In this document: piece by piece, positions 10,780 to 18,826 of the stretch | How positions within the stretch are numbered: position 1 is the stretch's first letter | Layout of the letters: each line of letters begins with the position of its first letter | Assembly: GCF_002100115.1 (NCBI RefSeq) | Contig: NZ_ANBM01000004.1 | Span: 124,001 to 188,000 of the forward strand | Origin: Anaerovibrio sp. JC8 | GTDB taxonomy: Bacteria > Bacillota > Negativicutes > Selenomonadales > Selenomonadaceae | Reading direction: 5' to 3' | Length of the DNA: 64,000 nt | Made by a program: the position numbers and the translations under genes | Notes under the pieces: model-generated | The model's database searches: none | What the model was told of the DNA's origin: nothing | What the model saw: the letters and a program-made list of their open reading frames with translations, nothing else

Positions 10780-11211
10780 CTATTTATCAGCATTGCTGAT
10801 TATTATATGAAGCTCGTACTCACCCACCGGCGAACCGTTGACCGTCAAATCGTAAAACAGGTCTATTTCGCCTGAGGCACCGGCTTCATCCATGCGTATT
10901 TCCAGCGTTCTGGTGTTGATGTGCAGCTCCATGGGGCCGTAAGGTGTACGGTACATGGTGCTGGTCTTTTTGTCGCTGGAAAAGGTCATTTCCGTATCCA
11001 CGGCACCACGACGGAAAATTGTCAGGCTCTCACCATCGGTTTTGATGGTGGTGGCAATGACGTTTTCCTGGTCCATGCTGCTGTCATCATATTTGATGTA
11101 ATGCTTTTTGTTACGGAAATAATACTGGCCCTCCGCCAGGTGGGAAACCTTTTCCCGCTTGCCGTTAAGGTCCTTTTGAAAGCCGGAAGTAACCACCTTT
11201 ACCTTGTTCAT
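10780..11211 (-). CDS. DUF1934 (YwiB-like) beta-barrel protein
   Basis: 143 aa of alternating beta-strand character with no signal peptide. It contains GQYYFRNKKHYIKYDD, TTIKTDGESLTIFRRG and YRTPYGPMELHINT, the pattern of the DUF1934 family. In Bacillus the homologue ywiB precedes argS as here. Its biochemical role is unknown; the fold is calycin-like by family knowledge. It is the first gene of the operon, behind a consensus promoter. Confidence 0.85.
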   Translation of the reverse strand: MNKVKVVTSGFQKDLNGKREKVSHLAEGQYYFRNKKHYIKYDDSSMDQENVIATTIKTDGESLTIFRRGAVDTEMTFSSDKKTSTMYRTPYGPMELHINTRTLEIRMDEAGASGEIDLFYDLTVNGSPVGEYELHIIISNADK

Positions 11212-11280
11212 AATGGTCCTTCAATTCCTCATTTTCTATCGAACAAATATTTGGTTCTGCGTTTTTACAAAACTATATCT

Positions 11281-11309
11281 AGTATAGCCAAAAAACATAT
11301 TCTTGCCAA
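11281..11309 (-). promoter_or_regulatory. Promoter of the ywiB-argS-rpoE-pyrG operon
   Basis: Minus strand TTGGCA (11309-11304) and TATACT (11286-11281) with a 17-base spacer, 70 bp upstream of the ywiB-like start. Confidence 0.75.
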
Positions 11310-11356
11310 GAATTTTTTAATTTTTTTCAGGGCAATAATCAGCCTTCATCAACACG

Positions 11357-11386
11357 CAAAAAAGGGACTGCCGAAGCAATCCCTTT
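11357..11386 (-). terminator. UUCG-loop terminator after cheX
   Basis: On the minus strand an 11-bp stem (AAAGGGATTGC / GCAGTCCCTTT, one G-U pair) closes a stable TTCG tetraloop and runs into TTTTTT. Confidence 0.9.
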
Positions 11387-11398
11387 CATGTGTAATTG

Positions 11399-11860
11399 TT
11401 ACTGCTGCACTGCAATATCGATTTCCACCTGATGGCCGCTGACATCCATGATAACACACAGATACTGCTCGTTGCTAATCTTTATCTGGAAATCATTGCC
11501 CACGGTAAGTGACGGGGTGGAAATATCCACCTCCAGCCCCAGGGCGGTCAGATTGGTGGCGGCATTGGCCGTCAGCATATTGGACATTTCGGAAATAGCA
11601 CTCTGGGCCATTTCGTCAAAGTTCTCCACCGGCATACCCATCATCATAGTGGAAGCGATGAATTTGGCGGTGTCCTCACTCATATTATAAACGACGTTTC
11701 CTCTTATCTCCTTGGTAAAACCAACGATTACAGCAACGCCTTGACTTACAGCATTTTGTTCATTTACGGTCATACCTGTACGCTGTGGTGTTGGAAAGCC
11801 CATCTGAGGAAGTACAGTCGTAAATGCATCTATAAACGGATTAACCAGTTTTACATCCAT
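11399..11860 (-). CDS. cheX: CheX-type phosphatase domain protein
   Basis: 153 aa, a single CheC/CheX/FliY-type domain. The catalytic ExxN signature appears as ISEMSNMLTANA (about residue 95), with the usual upstream FTKEIRGNVVYNMS and MMMGMP helix. CheX dephosphorylates CheY-P in chemotaxis. The start codon lies 3 bp after the stop of the receiver-CheX gene, so the two are translationally linked and the pair is probably one signalling module. No kinase or methyl-accepting protein is in the window. Confidence 0.88.
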   Translation of the reverse strand: MDVKLVNPFIDAFTTVLPQMGFPTPQRTGMTVNEQNAVSQGVAVIVGFTKEIRGNVVYNMSEDTAKFIASTMMMGMPVENFDEMAQSAISEMSNMLTANAATNLTALGLEVDISTPSLTVGNDFQIKISNEQYLCVIMDVSGHQVEIDIAVQQ

Positions 11861-11863
11861 AAG

Positions 11864-12727
11864 TTATACTCCCCTCGCAAAACCCACATTCATATGTACA
11901 TCGCCATAAGACGTCTTAGCTTTTACATTAAAAGAAATTAGCTCAGGATTGGACAGAACTATATCCGAACCAATGACTGTCCCCGGAGGCGTAATACGCA
12001 TCTCCTTGTCCTTAAACACGTCATTAACCCGTGATACAGCACGACCGGTAATAATATTACCAGCCTCCTCAATAGCAGCCTCTGCCTCGTCGGCAGACAA
12101 ATCATCCTGAGGATCCAGACCCAGCATAGCCTTGCTGAGGCTGTACATGGTATCGGAATCCATATAAAGCGCAACACGTCCCTTAGGCTCACCAACAATA
12201 CCGATAACAGCTGCCACACCGTTTACACGAAGGACAGACTCCTCATTCTGGGAAATTTCAATCTCACTCTGAATACCAAAAATAGACACCAGACTCTGCT
12301 GGAGCACCTTGGCAAAGGTGGTCACATAGGACTCCCTATAAACAGCCACTGCACCTACATTCTCATTGCACATAATCATGAGCGTATCAATAAGCTCATT
12401 GGTGCTGACAGGCTTCTGGAGGAAGGAGCCGATGCCGGCCATACGGCCCTGCATAATCAGCTTGGCATCCTTCATGGCACTGATCATGACGATCTTCGCC
12501 TTTGGATCTATAGCATGAATACGGCGGGTGCACTCAATACCATCTGCATCCGGCAAATTCATGTCCATGGTAACAACATCCGGTTTAGTCTTAGCATAAA
12601 GAGCTACTGCCTCTGCAGAATTCTCAGCCATTGCGCAAACTTCAAAATTAGTCTTGGCCAGCATGGAGCTAACCATCATACGGCTAATTCTTGAATCATC
12701 AACCACCATAACCTTGACTTTTTCCAC
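11864..12727 (-). CDS. Response regulator: receiver domain fused to a CheX-like domain
   Basis: 287 aa from the GTG at 12727. That start is preferred because AGGTGA is 6 bases upstream; the TTG two codons earlier abuts the ribosome site. Residues 3-120 are a CheY-like receiver with the acidic pair VVDDS, phospho-acceptor Asp in VTMDMNLPDADG, Thr/Ser switch in MISAMKD, and Lys in LQKPV. Residues 135-287 form a CheX-like domain with an ExxN motif in IEEAGNIITGRAV. A receiver plus its own phosphatase domain suggests a self-limiting or phosphate-sink regulator. There is no DNA-binding or GGDEF output. It is cotranscribed with the stand-alone cheX. Confidence 0.9.
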   Translation of the reverse strand: MEKVKVMVVDDSRISRMMVSSMLAKTNFEVCAMAENSAEAVALYAKTKPDVVTMDMNLPDADGIECTRRIHAIDPKAKIVMISAMKDAKLIMQGRMAGIGSFLQKPVSTNELIDTLMIMCNENVGAVAVYRESYVTTFAKVLQQSLVSIFGIQSEIEISQNEESVLRVNGVAAVIGIVGEPKGRVALYMDSDTMYSLSKAMLGLDPQDDLSADEAEAAIEEAGNIITGRAVSRVNDVFKDKEMRITPPGTVIGSDIVLSNPELISFNVKAKTSYGDVHMNVGFARGV

Positions 12728-12977
12728 AAACAATCACCTGCGCTTTTCGTGTAATTTATCCTTCTTTATAAATATTCGCCAAAAAAGTAAAAATCCTTCT
12801 AAAAGTACGAAAAAACTATATTTGTTTCTTCTAGTATACAAAAATTAGTAGAGCAATTCAAGGAAAAACGTCCCAGCCGCCCTACAATCGAAGGGTTACT
12901 AACTATTAGAATTCTTTATAAAATAAAAAAATCCTTCTTATTTTTTGTTTTTAATTTAGGACAATCCAAAAACCCAT

Positions 12978-13007
12978 TTGCCAAGAAGGAAGTCTTATAT
13001 GTATAAT
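12978..13007 (+). promoter_or_regulatory. putP: Promoter of putP; rest of the 317-bp gap
   Basis: TTGCCA (12978-12983) and TATAAT (13002-13007) are 18 bases apart, 37 bp upstream of the TTG start, which has AGGAGG 8 bases before it. The remainder of the gap (12728-12977) is AT-rich and holds two copies of AAAATCCTTCT (near 12790 and 12929) and presumably the promoter of the receiver-CheX gene; no gene is seen. Confidence 0.75.
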
Positions 13008-13044
13008 AGGAAAGTATTAAATTTTGATATAGGAGGAATAACTT

Positions 13045-14520
13045 TTGGATAATATATTAATAATTTCGGCCTTTGTGATATATCTGGGGCTGATGATGTT
13101 TATCGGGCTGTACTATTATAGAAAAACCACCAATATGGATGACTATATAATAGGAAACAGAAAGCTGGGAGCGTGGGTAACCTCCCTTAGTGCCGAGGCC
13201 TCTGATATGAGTGGCTGGATGCTGATGGGACTGCCGGGTGCCGCTTATCTGGCGGGGCTTAATGCCGGCTGGATTGCCGTGGGCCTTGCCCTGGGTACTT
13301 ATGCCAACTGGAAATTCATTGCGGCACGGCTGCGGAAATTTACGGAGATAGCCAACAATTCCCTGACCCTGCCTGACTTTTTCCAGAACCGTTACAATGA
13401 TAACAGCAATGTGCTGCGGATAGCACCGGCTATTTTTATCATTATCTTTTTCGTAATTTATACCAGCTCCGGCTTTGTCAGCGGCGGCAAGCTGTTCTCC
13501 ACCCTCTTTGGGCTGGAATACTCCACTGCTGTGCTGCTGGGCGCCTTCGTGGTGGTATTCTACACCCTCACCGGCGGCTTCATGGCTGTATGCTGGACTG
13601 ACTTTATTCAGGGTGTCATGATGTTCTTTGCCATTATCATGGTGCCTGCTGTGGCGGTATATGCTTTGGGCGGTGTTTCCAATACGGCTGCTGCGGTAAA
13701 TATTATGAATCCCACCTTCTTTAACCCGTTCCTGGGGCCTGATGGTTCCACTATTTCCTTCATTGAATTTATTTCCCTTATGGGCTGGGGCCTTGGCTAC
13801 TTTGGTCAGCCTCATATATTGATTCGCTTTATGGCCATCAAATCCTCCAAGGAGCTGAGCCATGCCATGCATATTGCCATGGTTTGGGTGGCCATTTCCC
13901 TTGCTGCTGCGGTGGCTGTGGGTATCGTGGGTAATGTGTATCTCACTGAAACCCTGACGGGACCAAAGGTGGAAACTGTATTTTTGGTAATGACCGAGCA
14001 GCTCTTTACTCCATTTGTGGGTGGTCTGATTATGTCCGCGGTACTGGCGGCTATCATGAGTACTGCCTCTGCCCAGCTGCTGGTAGCTGCCTCTGCTTTT
14101 TCCCAGGACTTCTACCGCTCCGTATTCCGGAGGGAAGCCGGCCAAAGTGAGCTTATCTGGGTAAGCCGCACCGCGGTGCTGGTTATCTCTGCCATGGCTA
14201 TCGGGCTGGCCATGAATCCAAACAACTTTATTCTGGATATGGTTTCCTACGCCTGGGCCGGCTTTGGTGCTGCCTTTGGTCCGGCTCTCATCATGTCTCT
14301 GTTCTGGCGCCGGGCTACCAGAAATGGTGTGCTGGCCGGTATTATCGTAGGCGGCCTTACGGTTCTCATCTGGAAGCAACTGGCCCTCTTTGGACTTTAT
14401 GAGATTATTCCGGGCTTCATCTTCTCCCTGCTGGCCATTTACATTGTCAGCAAAATGGATAAGGAGCCAAGCCGGGAAATCACTGAAATGTTTGATTCCG
14501 TGCAGCATTCTGATATTTAA
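13045..14520 (+). CDS. putP: Sodium/proline symporter (SSS family)
   Basis: 491 aa with about 13 hydrophobic segments across its length. It has family hallmarks: the N-terminal YYYRKTTNMDDYIIGNRKLGAW region, SAEASDMSGWMLMGLPG (sodium-site helix), TGGFMAVCWTDFIQG, and GWGLGYFGQPHILIRFMA, all strongly PutP-like. It imports L-proline with Na+. The start is TTG, consistent with the well-placed AGGAGG. It is the only plus-strand gene between 7 and 16 kb and stands alone; its stop is followed within 45 bp by the Fur-like promoter region. Confidence 0.95.
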   Translation: MDNILIISAFVIYLGLMMFIGLYYYRKTTNMDDYIIGNRKLGAWVTSLSAEASDMSGWMLMGLPGAAYLAGLNAGWIAVGLALGTYANWKFIAARLRKFTEIANNSLTLPDFFQNRYNDNSNVLRIAPAIFIIIFFVIYTSSGFVSGGKLFSTLFGLEYSTAVLLGAFVVVFYTLTGGFMAVCWTDFIQGVMMFFAIIMVPAVAVYALGGVSNTAAAVNIMNPTFFNPFLGPDGSTISFIEFISLMGWGLGYFGQPHILIRFMAIKSSKELSHAMHIAMVWVAISLAAAVAVGIVGNVYLTETLTGPKVETVFLVMTEQLFTPFVGGLIMSAVLAAIMSTASAQLLVAASAFSQDFYRSVFRREAGQSELIWVSRTAVLVISAMAIGLAMNPNNFILDMVSYAWAGFGAAFGPALIMSLFWRRATRNGVLAGIIVGGLTVLIWKQLALFGLYEIIPGFIFSLLAIYIVSKMDKEPSREITEMFDSVQHSDI

Positions 14521-14563
14521 AAAATAAATTTGAAAATAATTGAAAATTTTTCTCATTTAGGTA

Positions 14564-14592
14564 TTGAAAATCATTTTCAGTTGTGCTATATT
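14564..14592 (+). promoter_or_regulatory. Promoter overlapped by a Fur-like 7-1-7 box
   Basis: TTGAAA (14564-14569) and TATATT (14587-14592) are separated by 17 bases. Positions 14565-14579 read TGAAAATCATTTTCA, a perfect 7-1-7 palindrome that matches the classic Fur core TGATAATNATTATCA at all but two defined positions. A weaker half-matching copy lies at 14541-14555. No protein gene follows, only a short region closed by a terminator. Confidence 0.65.
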
Positions 14593-14598
14593 ATATTC

Positions 14599-14688
14599 AA
14601 GCTTTGAAGAAAGCGTAACTCTCCTAAATATAATACACACACACTAGAAAAGGGATTCCCTCTCGCACTGGGAATCCCTTTTCTAGTG
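14599..14688 (+). ncRNA. Candidate Fur-regulated small RNA (about 90 nt)
   Basis: Inferred transcript from about 7 bases after the -10 box to the terminator at 14642-14688. No ORF with a ribosome site is seen. The 5' part has a small AAGCTTTGAAGAAAGC hairpin, then a single-stranded AACTCTCCT stretch complementary to a Shine-Dalgarno sequence, then the terminator. Gram-positive Fur-controlled sRNAs such as FsrA of Bacillus act through C-rich stretches on ribosome sites. Homology is not claimed; the call rests on promoter, operator, C-rich element and terminator. Confidence 0.5.
14642..14688 (+). terminator. Long perfect hairpin terminator
   Basis: 19-bp perfect stem (CACTAGAAAAGGGATTCCC on the left, its complement on the right) with a 9-nt loop. 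The right arm contains CCCTTTT, so termination can occur within it. It could also act for putP read-through. Confidence 0.75.
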
Positions 14689-14707
14689 CAAATAACAGCA
14701 GCAAAAA

Positions 14708-14887
14708 GGCAGAAACTGTTATCTTTCGCTCGGTTCCGGTGCTAAAACCATTTTTTGATCTGTAATTAGCAGCAAGAAAAATCGAACTCGCTTCGCTCAG
14801 ACAACGATATTTTCTCGCTGTGTAAGTTATCAAAAAATAGTTTCTTCACGCACCGAAACCTAATGCTCAAGACAATCAGTTTCTGCC
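14708..14887. repeat. Large palindromic repeat, family A copy 1
   Basis: About 180 bp folding as one long imperfect hairpin. Outer arms are GGCAGAAACTG / CAGTTTCTGCC; inner arms include GGTGCTAAAAC pairing with a GTTTCTTCACGCACC-type arm; the central loop contains TCGCTTCGCTCAGAC. Read on the minus strand it begins at the stop codon of the glycosyltransferase gene and the outer stem ends in TTTTT, so the outer arms are that gene's terminator. A second copy with different outer arms is at 18827-19030. Confidence 0.8.
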
Positions 14888-14888
14888 T

Positions 14889-15824
14889 TTATTTCTCGTC
14901 TTTTGGTTTACCGCGGCCGATCAGGTACAGCGGTCTGTTCTTTACTTCTTCGTAAATGCGGCTGATGTACTCGCCCATGATGCCCAGGACTGTGAGCTGG
15001 ACACCGCCAAAGAACAGAATACTGGCGGTAATGGTAGCCCAGCCGGCTACTGCATCGTCAAAAACAAATTTGGATACGATTACGTGGAGTATCAGCAGTA
15101 TGCTCAGCAGACCGCAGCCTACACCGATATATAAGCCTATGCGCAGGGGCAACGTGGAAAAGGCCATAACCCCGTCAATGGCCAAGTGAAGCATTTTCTT
15201 TGGAGAGAACTTGGACACGCCTGCAAAGCGCTTTGGAGCCACAAATTCTATCTGGGTCTGCTTGAAGCCCATGGAGCCGATCATGCCCCGGATAAAGCGG
15301 GCATGCTCACGGTAGCGGCGGAAGGCCTTTACTACCACCTGGTCCATAAGGCGGAAGTCGGAGCCGCCCTCCTGGATATGCACACTGGAAACCATGTTCA
15401 GCAGCTTGTAATAATAGGCAGAGGTCAGCTTCTTCAGGGCTGATACGCCCTCAGTGGTCTTGCGGATGGTCTGCACCACCTCATAGCCCTCTTCCCACTT
15501 GGCCAGCAGGGTCGGAATCAGCTCAGGCGGATGCTGCATATCTCCATCCATCATAATAACCGCATCACCGTCTGCATGGTCAAGGCCGCAGGTCAGGGCC
15601 AGCTGATGGCCGGAATTCTTGGCCAGAAAAATAGACTGAACCCTGGAATCCTTTTTCTCCAGCTCCCGCAGAATTTCCCGGCTGCGGTCCTTGGAGCCGT
15701 CATCCACGAAATCCAGCTCAAACTCGTAGTCCAGCTTATCAAAAACATCTACAATGGACTGATAAAAATGCTCTATATTATCTTCCTCATTGTATACAGG
15801 AACAACAACTGATATAATCTTCAT
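14889..15824 (-). CDS. GtrB/DPM1-type membrane glycosyltransferase (GT2)
   Basis: 311 aa. The N-terminal GT2 domain opens with ISVVVPVYNEEDNIEHFY, has ELDFVDDGSKD and the metal-binding DGDMQHPPELI. The C-terminal 80 residues hold two membrane helices (around 230-250 and 262-282) followed by the family ending GIMGEYISRIYEEVKNRP. Such enzymes transfer a sugar from a nucleotide donor to polyprenyl phosphate on the cytoplasmic face for later surface glycosylation. A divergent GtrA-family gene (putative flippase) starts 177 bp away, supporting a GtrAB-type pair. The stop codon abuts a palindromic repeat that carries its terminator. Confidence 0.93.
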   Translation of the reverse strand: MKIISVVVPVYNEEDNIEHFYQSIVDVFDKLDYEFELDFVDDGSKDRSREILRELEKKDSRVQSIFLAKNSGHQLALTCGLDHADGDAVIMMDGDMQHPPELIPTLLAKWEEGYEVVQTIRKTTEGVSALKKLTSAYYYKLLNMVSSVHIQEGGSDFRLMDQVVVKAFRRYREHARFIRGMIGSMGFKQTQIEFVAPKRFAGVSKFSPKKMLHLAIDGVMAFSTLPLRIGLYIGVGCGLLSILLILHVIVSKFVFDDAVAGWATITASILFFGGVQLTVLGIMGEYISRIYEEVKNRPLYLIGRGKPKDEK

Positions 15825-15926
15825 GGTTATCTCTTTTCTCTCGTGTTATCTATTATAAAATACTTAGATTATTATAACGCCTTTGTTCAAATTTTGCCAC
15901 CGGCAAAATACTCCTATTAGCGTTTC

Positions 15927-15955
15927 AACGAGGTGCTATCATTTTTGACCTCGTT
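15927..15955 (+). other. Hairpin in the gtrA leader
   Basis: AACGAGGT / ACCTCGTT with a 13-nt loop, then a T-rich stretch ending about 45 bp upstream of the GtrA start. Possibly an attenuator or the remnant of a terminator; weak evidence. Confidence 0.3.
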
Positions 15956-16001
15956 ATACGTTTTTAAAAGTTAATTCTCAATAGTTTTTAAGGGGACCCC
16001 A

Positions 16002-16403
16002 ATGAAATTAATCGAAAAAACCAAGCATCATTTTTTGACAAAAGAATTTTTCCTGTTTCTGGTCATTGGCTGCATCAATACCTTCAACTGCACCTTTATG
16101 GCCTGGCTCTGCTCCTTTGTCATCACTGATGCCAACCTGACCTTTAATATCGGCTACATACTGGCCAACCTGTGCGCCTGCTGGATGAACAGCCGCTTCG
16201 TATTTCATGACACCCTGTCCATCAGCCGTTTCATTAAATTCTTCATATCATATATACCAAACTACATTATTCAAAATATTATAGTTATTATCTTCTACAA
16301 TTGGCTGGATTATCCTCCTATAGTAAGCTATCTTATTGCGGCTATACTGGGTATTCCTATTACATTCCTGATGGTAAAGATCTTCGCCTTCGGGCGGAAG
16401 TAA
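16002..16403 (+). CDS. GtrA family membrane protein
   Basis: 133 aa with four hydrophobic segments (about 18-38, 43-65, 82-103, 107-128). The family pattern is visible as EFFLFLVIGCINTF, followed by YILANLCACWMNSRFVF and a basic C-terminus FAFGRK. GtrA proteins are proposed flippases of polyprenyl-phosphate-linked sugars made by GtrB-type enzymes. It is divergent from the GT2 gene, and a perfect terminator begins at its stop codon. Confidence 0.9.
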   Translation: MKLIEKTKHHFLTKEFFLFLVIGCINTFNCTFMAWLCSFVITDANLTFNIGYILANLCACWMNSRFVFHDTLSISRFIKFFISYIPNYIIQNIIVIIFYNWLDYPPIVSYLIAAILGIPITFLMVKIFAFGRK

Positions 16404-16435
16404 AAAAAGGAACTGCATCATGCAGTTCCTTTTTT
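16403..16435. terminator. Bidirectional terminator between gtrA and brnA
   Basis: Perfect 15-bp stem (AAAAAAGGAACTGCA and its complement) with a TCA loop; A and T runs on both sides serve both convergent genes. Confidence 0.92.
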
Positions 16436-16466
16436 GATGTCATCTCATCCGTCGCAAGCGGAAGGC

Positions 16467-16646
16467 TTAAATTGCACTCTTTCTTGGCTTTACCCGATGA
16501 AATCTCTTTGCATCATCATCTGTCAATGGAGGGCAATCAGGATCAAAAACTAATGGCATATCCTTGGCTCTGTCTTCTTCCATTTTCATCCGTTCCGGAG
16601 TCATGTAAGCATCAATCTCTTCAGACGTCATAGTCACTATAGCCAT
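16467..16646 (-). CDS. brnA: BrnA-like antitoxin
   Basis: 59 aa from the ATG at 16646, which has AGGAGG 9 bases upstream and lies inside the end of the toxin gene. It starts MAIVTMTSEEIDAY and contains MPLVFDPDCPPLTDDDAKRF, a pattern seen in small partners of BrnT toxins. The protein is short and no full ribbon-helix-helix domain is obvious, unlike the canonical longer BrnA. The call rests mainly on overlap with brnT. An upstream start at 16685 would add 13 Arg-rich residues and is less likely. Confidence 0.7.
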   Translation of the reverse strand: MAIVTMTSEEIDAYMTPERMKMEEDRAKDMPLVFDPDCPPLTDDDAKRFHRVKPRKSAI

Positions 16647-16902
16647 AATAAATCGCCTCCTCCTTCTTAGTGGCTCTTCTTGCACTTATAATTCTTATCG
16701 TATCACCTTTTCGGTCAGTACATACAACGAAGAGGATATCTCTGACCTTTCCCAGCACATCGTATCGATATTCTCCATTAATAAAATAACAATCCGATTC
16801 GAGTCTTTCTGAGTCATCAAAAACTTTCTTTGCATATTGAAAAGAAAAACCATGCTTATTTATGTTGTCCTTGTTTTTCTTTTCATCCCATTCAAATTTC
16901 AT
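16621..16902 (-). CDS. brnT: BrnT family toxin
   Basis: 93 aa. It has the BrnT pattern FEWDEKKNKDNINKHGFSF, then the AKKVFDD helix, DVLGKVRDILFVVCTDR and RIISARRATKKEE. BrnT is a RelE-fold ribonuclease toxin neutralised by BrnA. It is the first gene of the pair and overlaps the antitoxin start by 26 bp. An extended -10 (TGGTATAAT on the minus strand, 16929-16921) lies about 20 bp upstream of the start codon. Confidence 0.9.
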   Translation of the reverse strand: MKFEWDEKKNKDNINKHGFSFQYAKKVFDDSERLESDCYFINGEYRYDVLGKVRDILFVVCTDRKGDTIRIISARRATKKEEAIYYGYSDYDV

Positions 16903-16920
16903 TCTCCCTCATCTGCCTTT

Positions 16921-16929
16921 ATTATACCA
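16921..16929 (-). promoter_or_regulatory. Extended -10 element of brnTA
   Basis: TGGTATAAT on the minus strand, without a clear -35. The surrounding ATACC direct repeats could be an autoregulatory site. The 150 bp further upstream are very AT-rich with nothing else recognisable. Confidence 0.4.
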
Positions 16930-17075
16930 TACCAATTATATTTCTTAGAAAACAATTTCTCTTAAACCAATATCTACATTATTCATTATAATTTAGTTAA
17001 TATTTTTATATGTTTTTATTATATATTCTAAATATATTTTGTTCAATCTTTTTATTTCATAAACTATATAATTAT

Positions 17076-17116
17076 AAAAAAATAACAGCCACACAAAATG
17101 ATGTGTAGCTGTTATC
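17076..17116 (-). terminator. Terminator after the floA operon
   Basis: On the minus strand a stem of about 14 bp (ATAACAGCTACACA and partner, one mismatch) is followed by TTTTTTT. It lies 14 bp after the 17130 stop. Confidence 0.88.
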
Positions 17117-17129
17117 GGGTTGCATTATT

Positions 17130-17495
17130 TTAAAAGTGTCTACGGCGGGCTTTGGGTTTGCCCAGAATCTCGGACCAGATTATGGCCCGGGCCATGCCGC
17201 CCATGGGCTTTTTTCTGTGCTCTATGGTATAGGAAGGGTCCTGAGGAGGTTCCTCATGCTTTTCCTCATAATCATCCGTGTGCCGGGTCAGATATTCCTG
17301 ATAAGGATTATGGACCTGGGCATATTCATAGGGATGATGGGGCCTGTGCTGTGGCGGAGCGGGCTCCGTTGGCATTTTTATGTCCGGCGGCTGCCAGTCC
17401 TTAGGAATGGGCTGAGCCGGCGGCTTTTTCTTGTCCAGCACGTTGCCAATAATCACCACAAAGACAAATACGAGTAATGGAGCTATATATTCCAT
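17130..17495 (-). CDS. Hypothetical membrane-anchored protein downstream of floA
   Basis: 121 aa. Residues 4-20 form one membrane helix (IAPLLVFVFVVIIGNVL). The rest is cytoplasmic or periplasmic, Pro/His/Tyr-rich and probably disordered (PTEPAPPQHRPHHPYEYAQ), ending in a basic KPKARRRHF. No family recognised. It starts 15 bp after the floA stop and precedes the terminator, so it is the last gene of an nfeD-floA operon; a role at the FloA membrane microdomain is a guess from context. Confidence 0.65.
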   Translation of the reverse strand: MEYIAPLLVFVFVVIIGNVLDKKKPPAQPIPKDWQPPDIKMPTEPAPPQHRPHHPYEYAQVHNPYQEYLTRHTDDYEEKHEEPPQDPSYTIEHRKKPMGGMARAIIWSEILGKPKARRRHF

Positions 17496-17510
17496 AGCAT
17501 TTCACCTGCT

Positions 17511-18521
17511 TTACTTAATAGGCGGTGGAGTCAGCGGGCTGTCGTCGGCACTGCGGCTGATGCTGTCACGCATATCCGTATCAGCCTTGATATTGTTCAG
17601 GTTGTAATAATCCATTACCCCCAAGTTGCCGCTCTTCAGGGCCTCAGCCATGGCGTGTGGTACCTCTGCCTGTGCCTCTACTACCTTGGCTTCCATTTCC
17701 TGAGTATAAGCCTTCATTTCCTGCTCCTTGGCTACGGCCATGGCACGGCGTTCCTCCGCCTTGGCCTGGGCAATGCGCTTGTCAGCCTCGGCCTGATCGG
17801 TCAGAAGCTCAGCACCAATGTTACGGCCTACATCAACATCGGCAATATCAATGGAGAGAATCTCAAAGGCAGTACCCGCATCCAGGCCCTTGCCCAGCAC
17901 TGTCTTGGAAATATCGTCCGGGTTGGCCAGCACATCGGTATGGCTCACGGAGGAACCAACGGTGGTTACGATACCCTCACCGACACGGGCAATAATGGTA
18001 GGCTCACCGGCACCACCAACCAGACGGTCAATATTGGCTCTTACAGTTACACGGGCCTTGATACGCAGCTCAATACCGTTCTTGGCCACAGCGGAAACCA
18101 CCGGGGTCTCGATAACCTTTGGATTAACGCTCATCTGCACTGCTTCCAGTACGTCACGGCCGGCCAAATCAATGGCAGCAGACCGCTCGAAAGGAAGCGG
18201 AATCTGGGCTCTGTGGGCCGCAATAAGGGCATCTACTACCTTATCCACGTTACCACCGGCCAGGAAATGAGCCTCCAGCTGGTTAACCTCAACACTGAGG
18301 CCAGCCTTGTTGGCCTTAATCAGCGGGTAAACGATGCGGGAAGGAATAACCTGACGAAGCCGCATACCCACCAATGTGAAAATTCCTACAGGCACGTTGG
18401 CAGCCTTGGCGGCTATCCACAACCGCAAAGGTACAAAGTGCAGGAACACAAAGAGGAATATTATTCCCAGAAAAATCCATAATCCGCTGAAATCCAGCAG
18501 AAAATCCAATGCTTTACTCAT
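17511..18521 (-). CDS. floA: Flotillin-like protein FloA
   Basis: 336 aa from the ATG at 18521 (GAAAGGG 9 bases upstream). It has an N-terminal membrane hairpin (residues about 8-30), the SPFH/band-7-like region with [19 protein letters not shown], and a long Ala/Glu/Lys coiled coil ([19 protein letters not shown]) near 230-290, as in YqfA/FloA. FloA scaffolds membrane microdomains and affects membrane fluidity and signalling complexes. The short NfeD partner is encoded 25 bp upstream, the conserved arrangement. Confidence 0.95.
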   Translation of the reverse strand: MSKALDFLLDFSGLWIFLGIIFLFVFLHFVPLRLWIAAKAANVPVGIFTLVGMRLRQVIPSRIVYPLIKANKAGLSVEVNQLEAHFLAGGNVDKVVDALIAAHRAQIPLPFERSAAIDLAGRDVLEAVQMSVNPKVIETPVVSAVAKNGIELRIKARVTVRANIDRLVGGAGEPTIIARVGEGIVTTVGSSVSHTDVLANPDDISKTVLGKGLDAGTAFEILSIDIADVDVGRNIGAELLTDQAEADKRIAQAKAEERRAMAVAKEQEMKAYTQEMEAKVVEAQAEVPHAMAEALKSGNLGVMDYYNLNNIKADTDMRDSISRSADDSPLTPPPIK

Positions 18522-18545
18522 TAAATACACCCTTTCAATATATTA

Positions 18546-18800
18546 TTATCTTACAACCACATGGTTGCCGTTAACAGCAATGACCTTGACCTCCTGACCC
18601 TTGGGGATATAGTCTCCCTCAGAAACCACATCCACCGGCTCACCGTTGATGACAACGGTGCCGGCAGGCCGCAGCTCCCGGGTCACGATGCCCTTGCAGC
18701 CCAGCAGCTCCGACTGCTCCACTGCGCTGACATAGCCTTTTTCTGTTGAGGTCTGGTCCTTCAGCACAAAGCTGTGCCACAAATCGCTCCAAAAGGACAT
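18546..18800 (-). CDS. Short NfeD-type OB-fold protein
   Basis: 84 aa. It contains only the C-terminal NfeD OB domain: GCKGIVTRELRPAGTVVINGEPVDVVSEG then PKGQEVKVIAVNGNHVVVR. The ClpP-like protease and membrane domains of full NfeD proteins are missing; such short forms (NfeD1b truncations) occur next to flotillins. It probably binds or stabilises FloA. GGAGGG precedes the ATG. It is the first gene of the operon; palindromic repeat A2 lies just upstream. Confidence 0.85.
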   Translation of the reverse strand: MSFWSDLWHSFVLKDQTSTEKGYVSAVEQSELLGCKGIVTRELRPAGTVVINGEPVDVVSEGDYIPKGQEVKVIAVNGNHVVVR

Positions 18801-18826
18801 CTTAATCCCTCCTTATCTATTAGGGT

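Noticed and set aside
13057-14556. 499-codon minus-strand frame opposite putP
   Set aside because: Very Gly/His/Gln-rich, no ribosome site, opposite a clear sodium symporter.
14642-14688. Putative insertion-sequence inverted repeat
   Set aside because: Perfect arms with a 9-nt loop and U-rich 3' arm fit a terminator; no transposase nearby.
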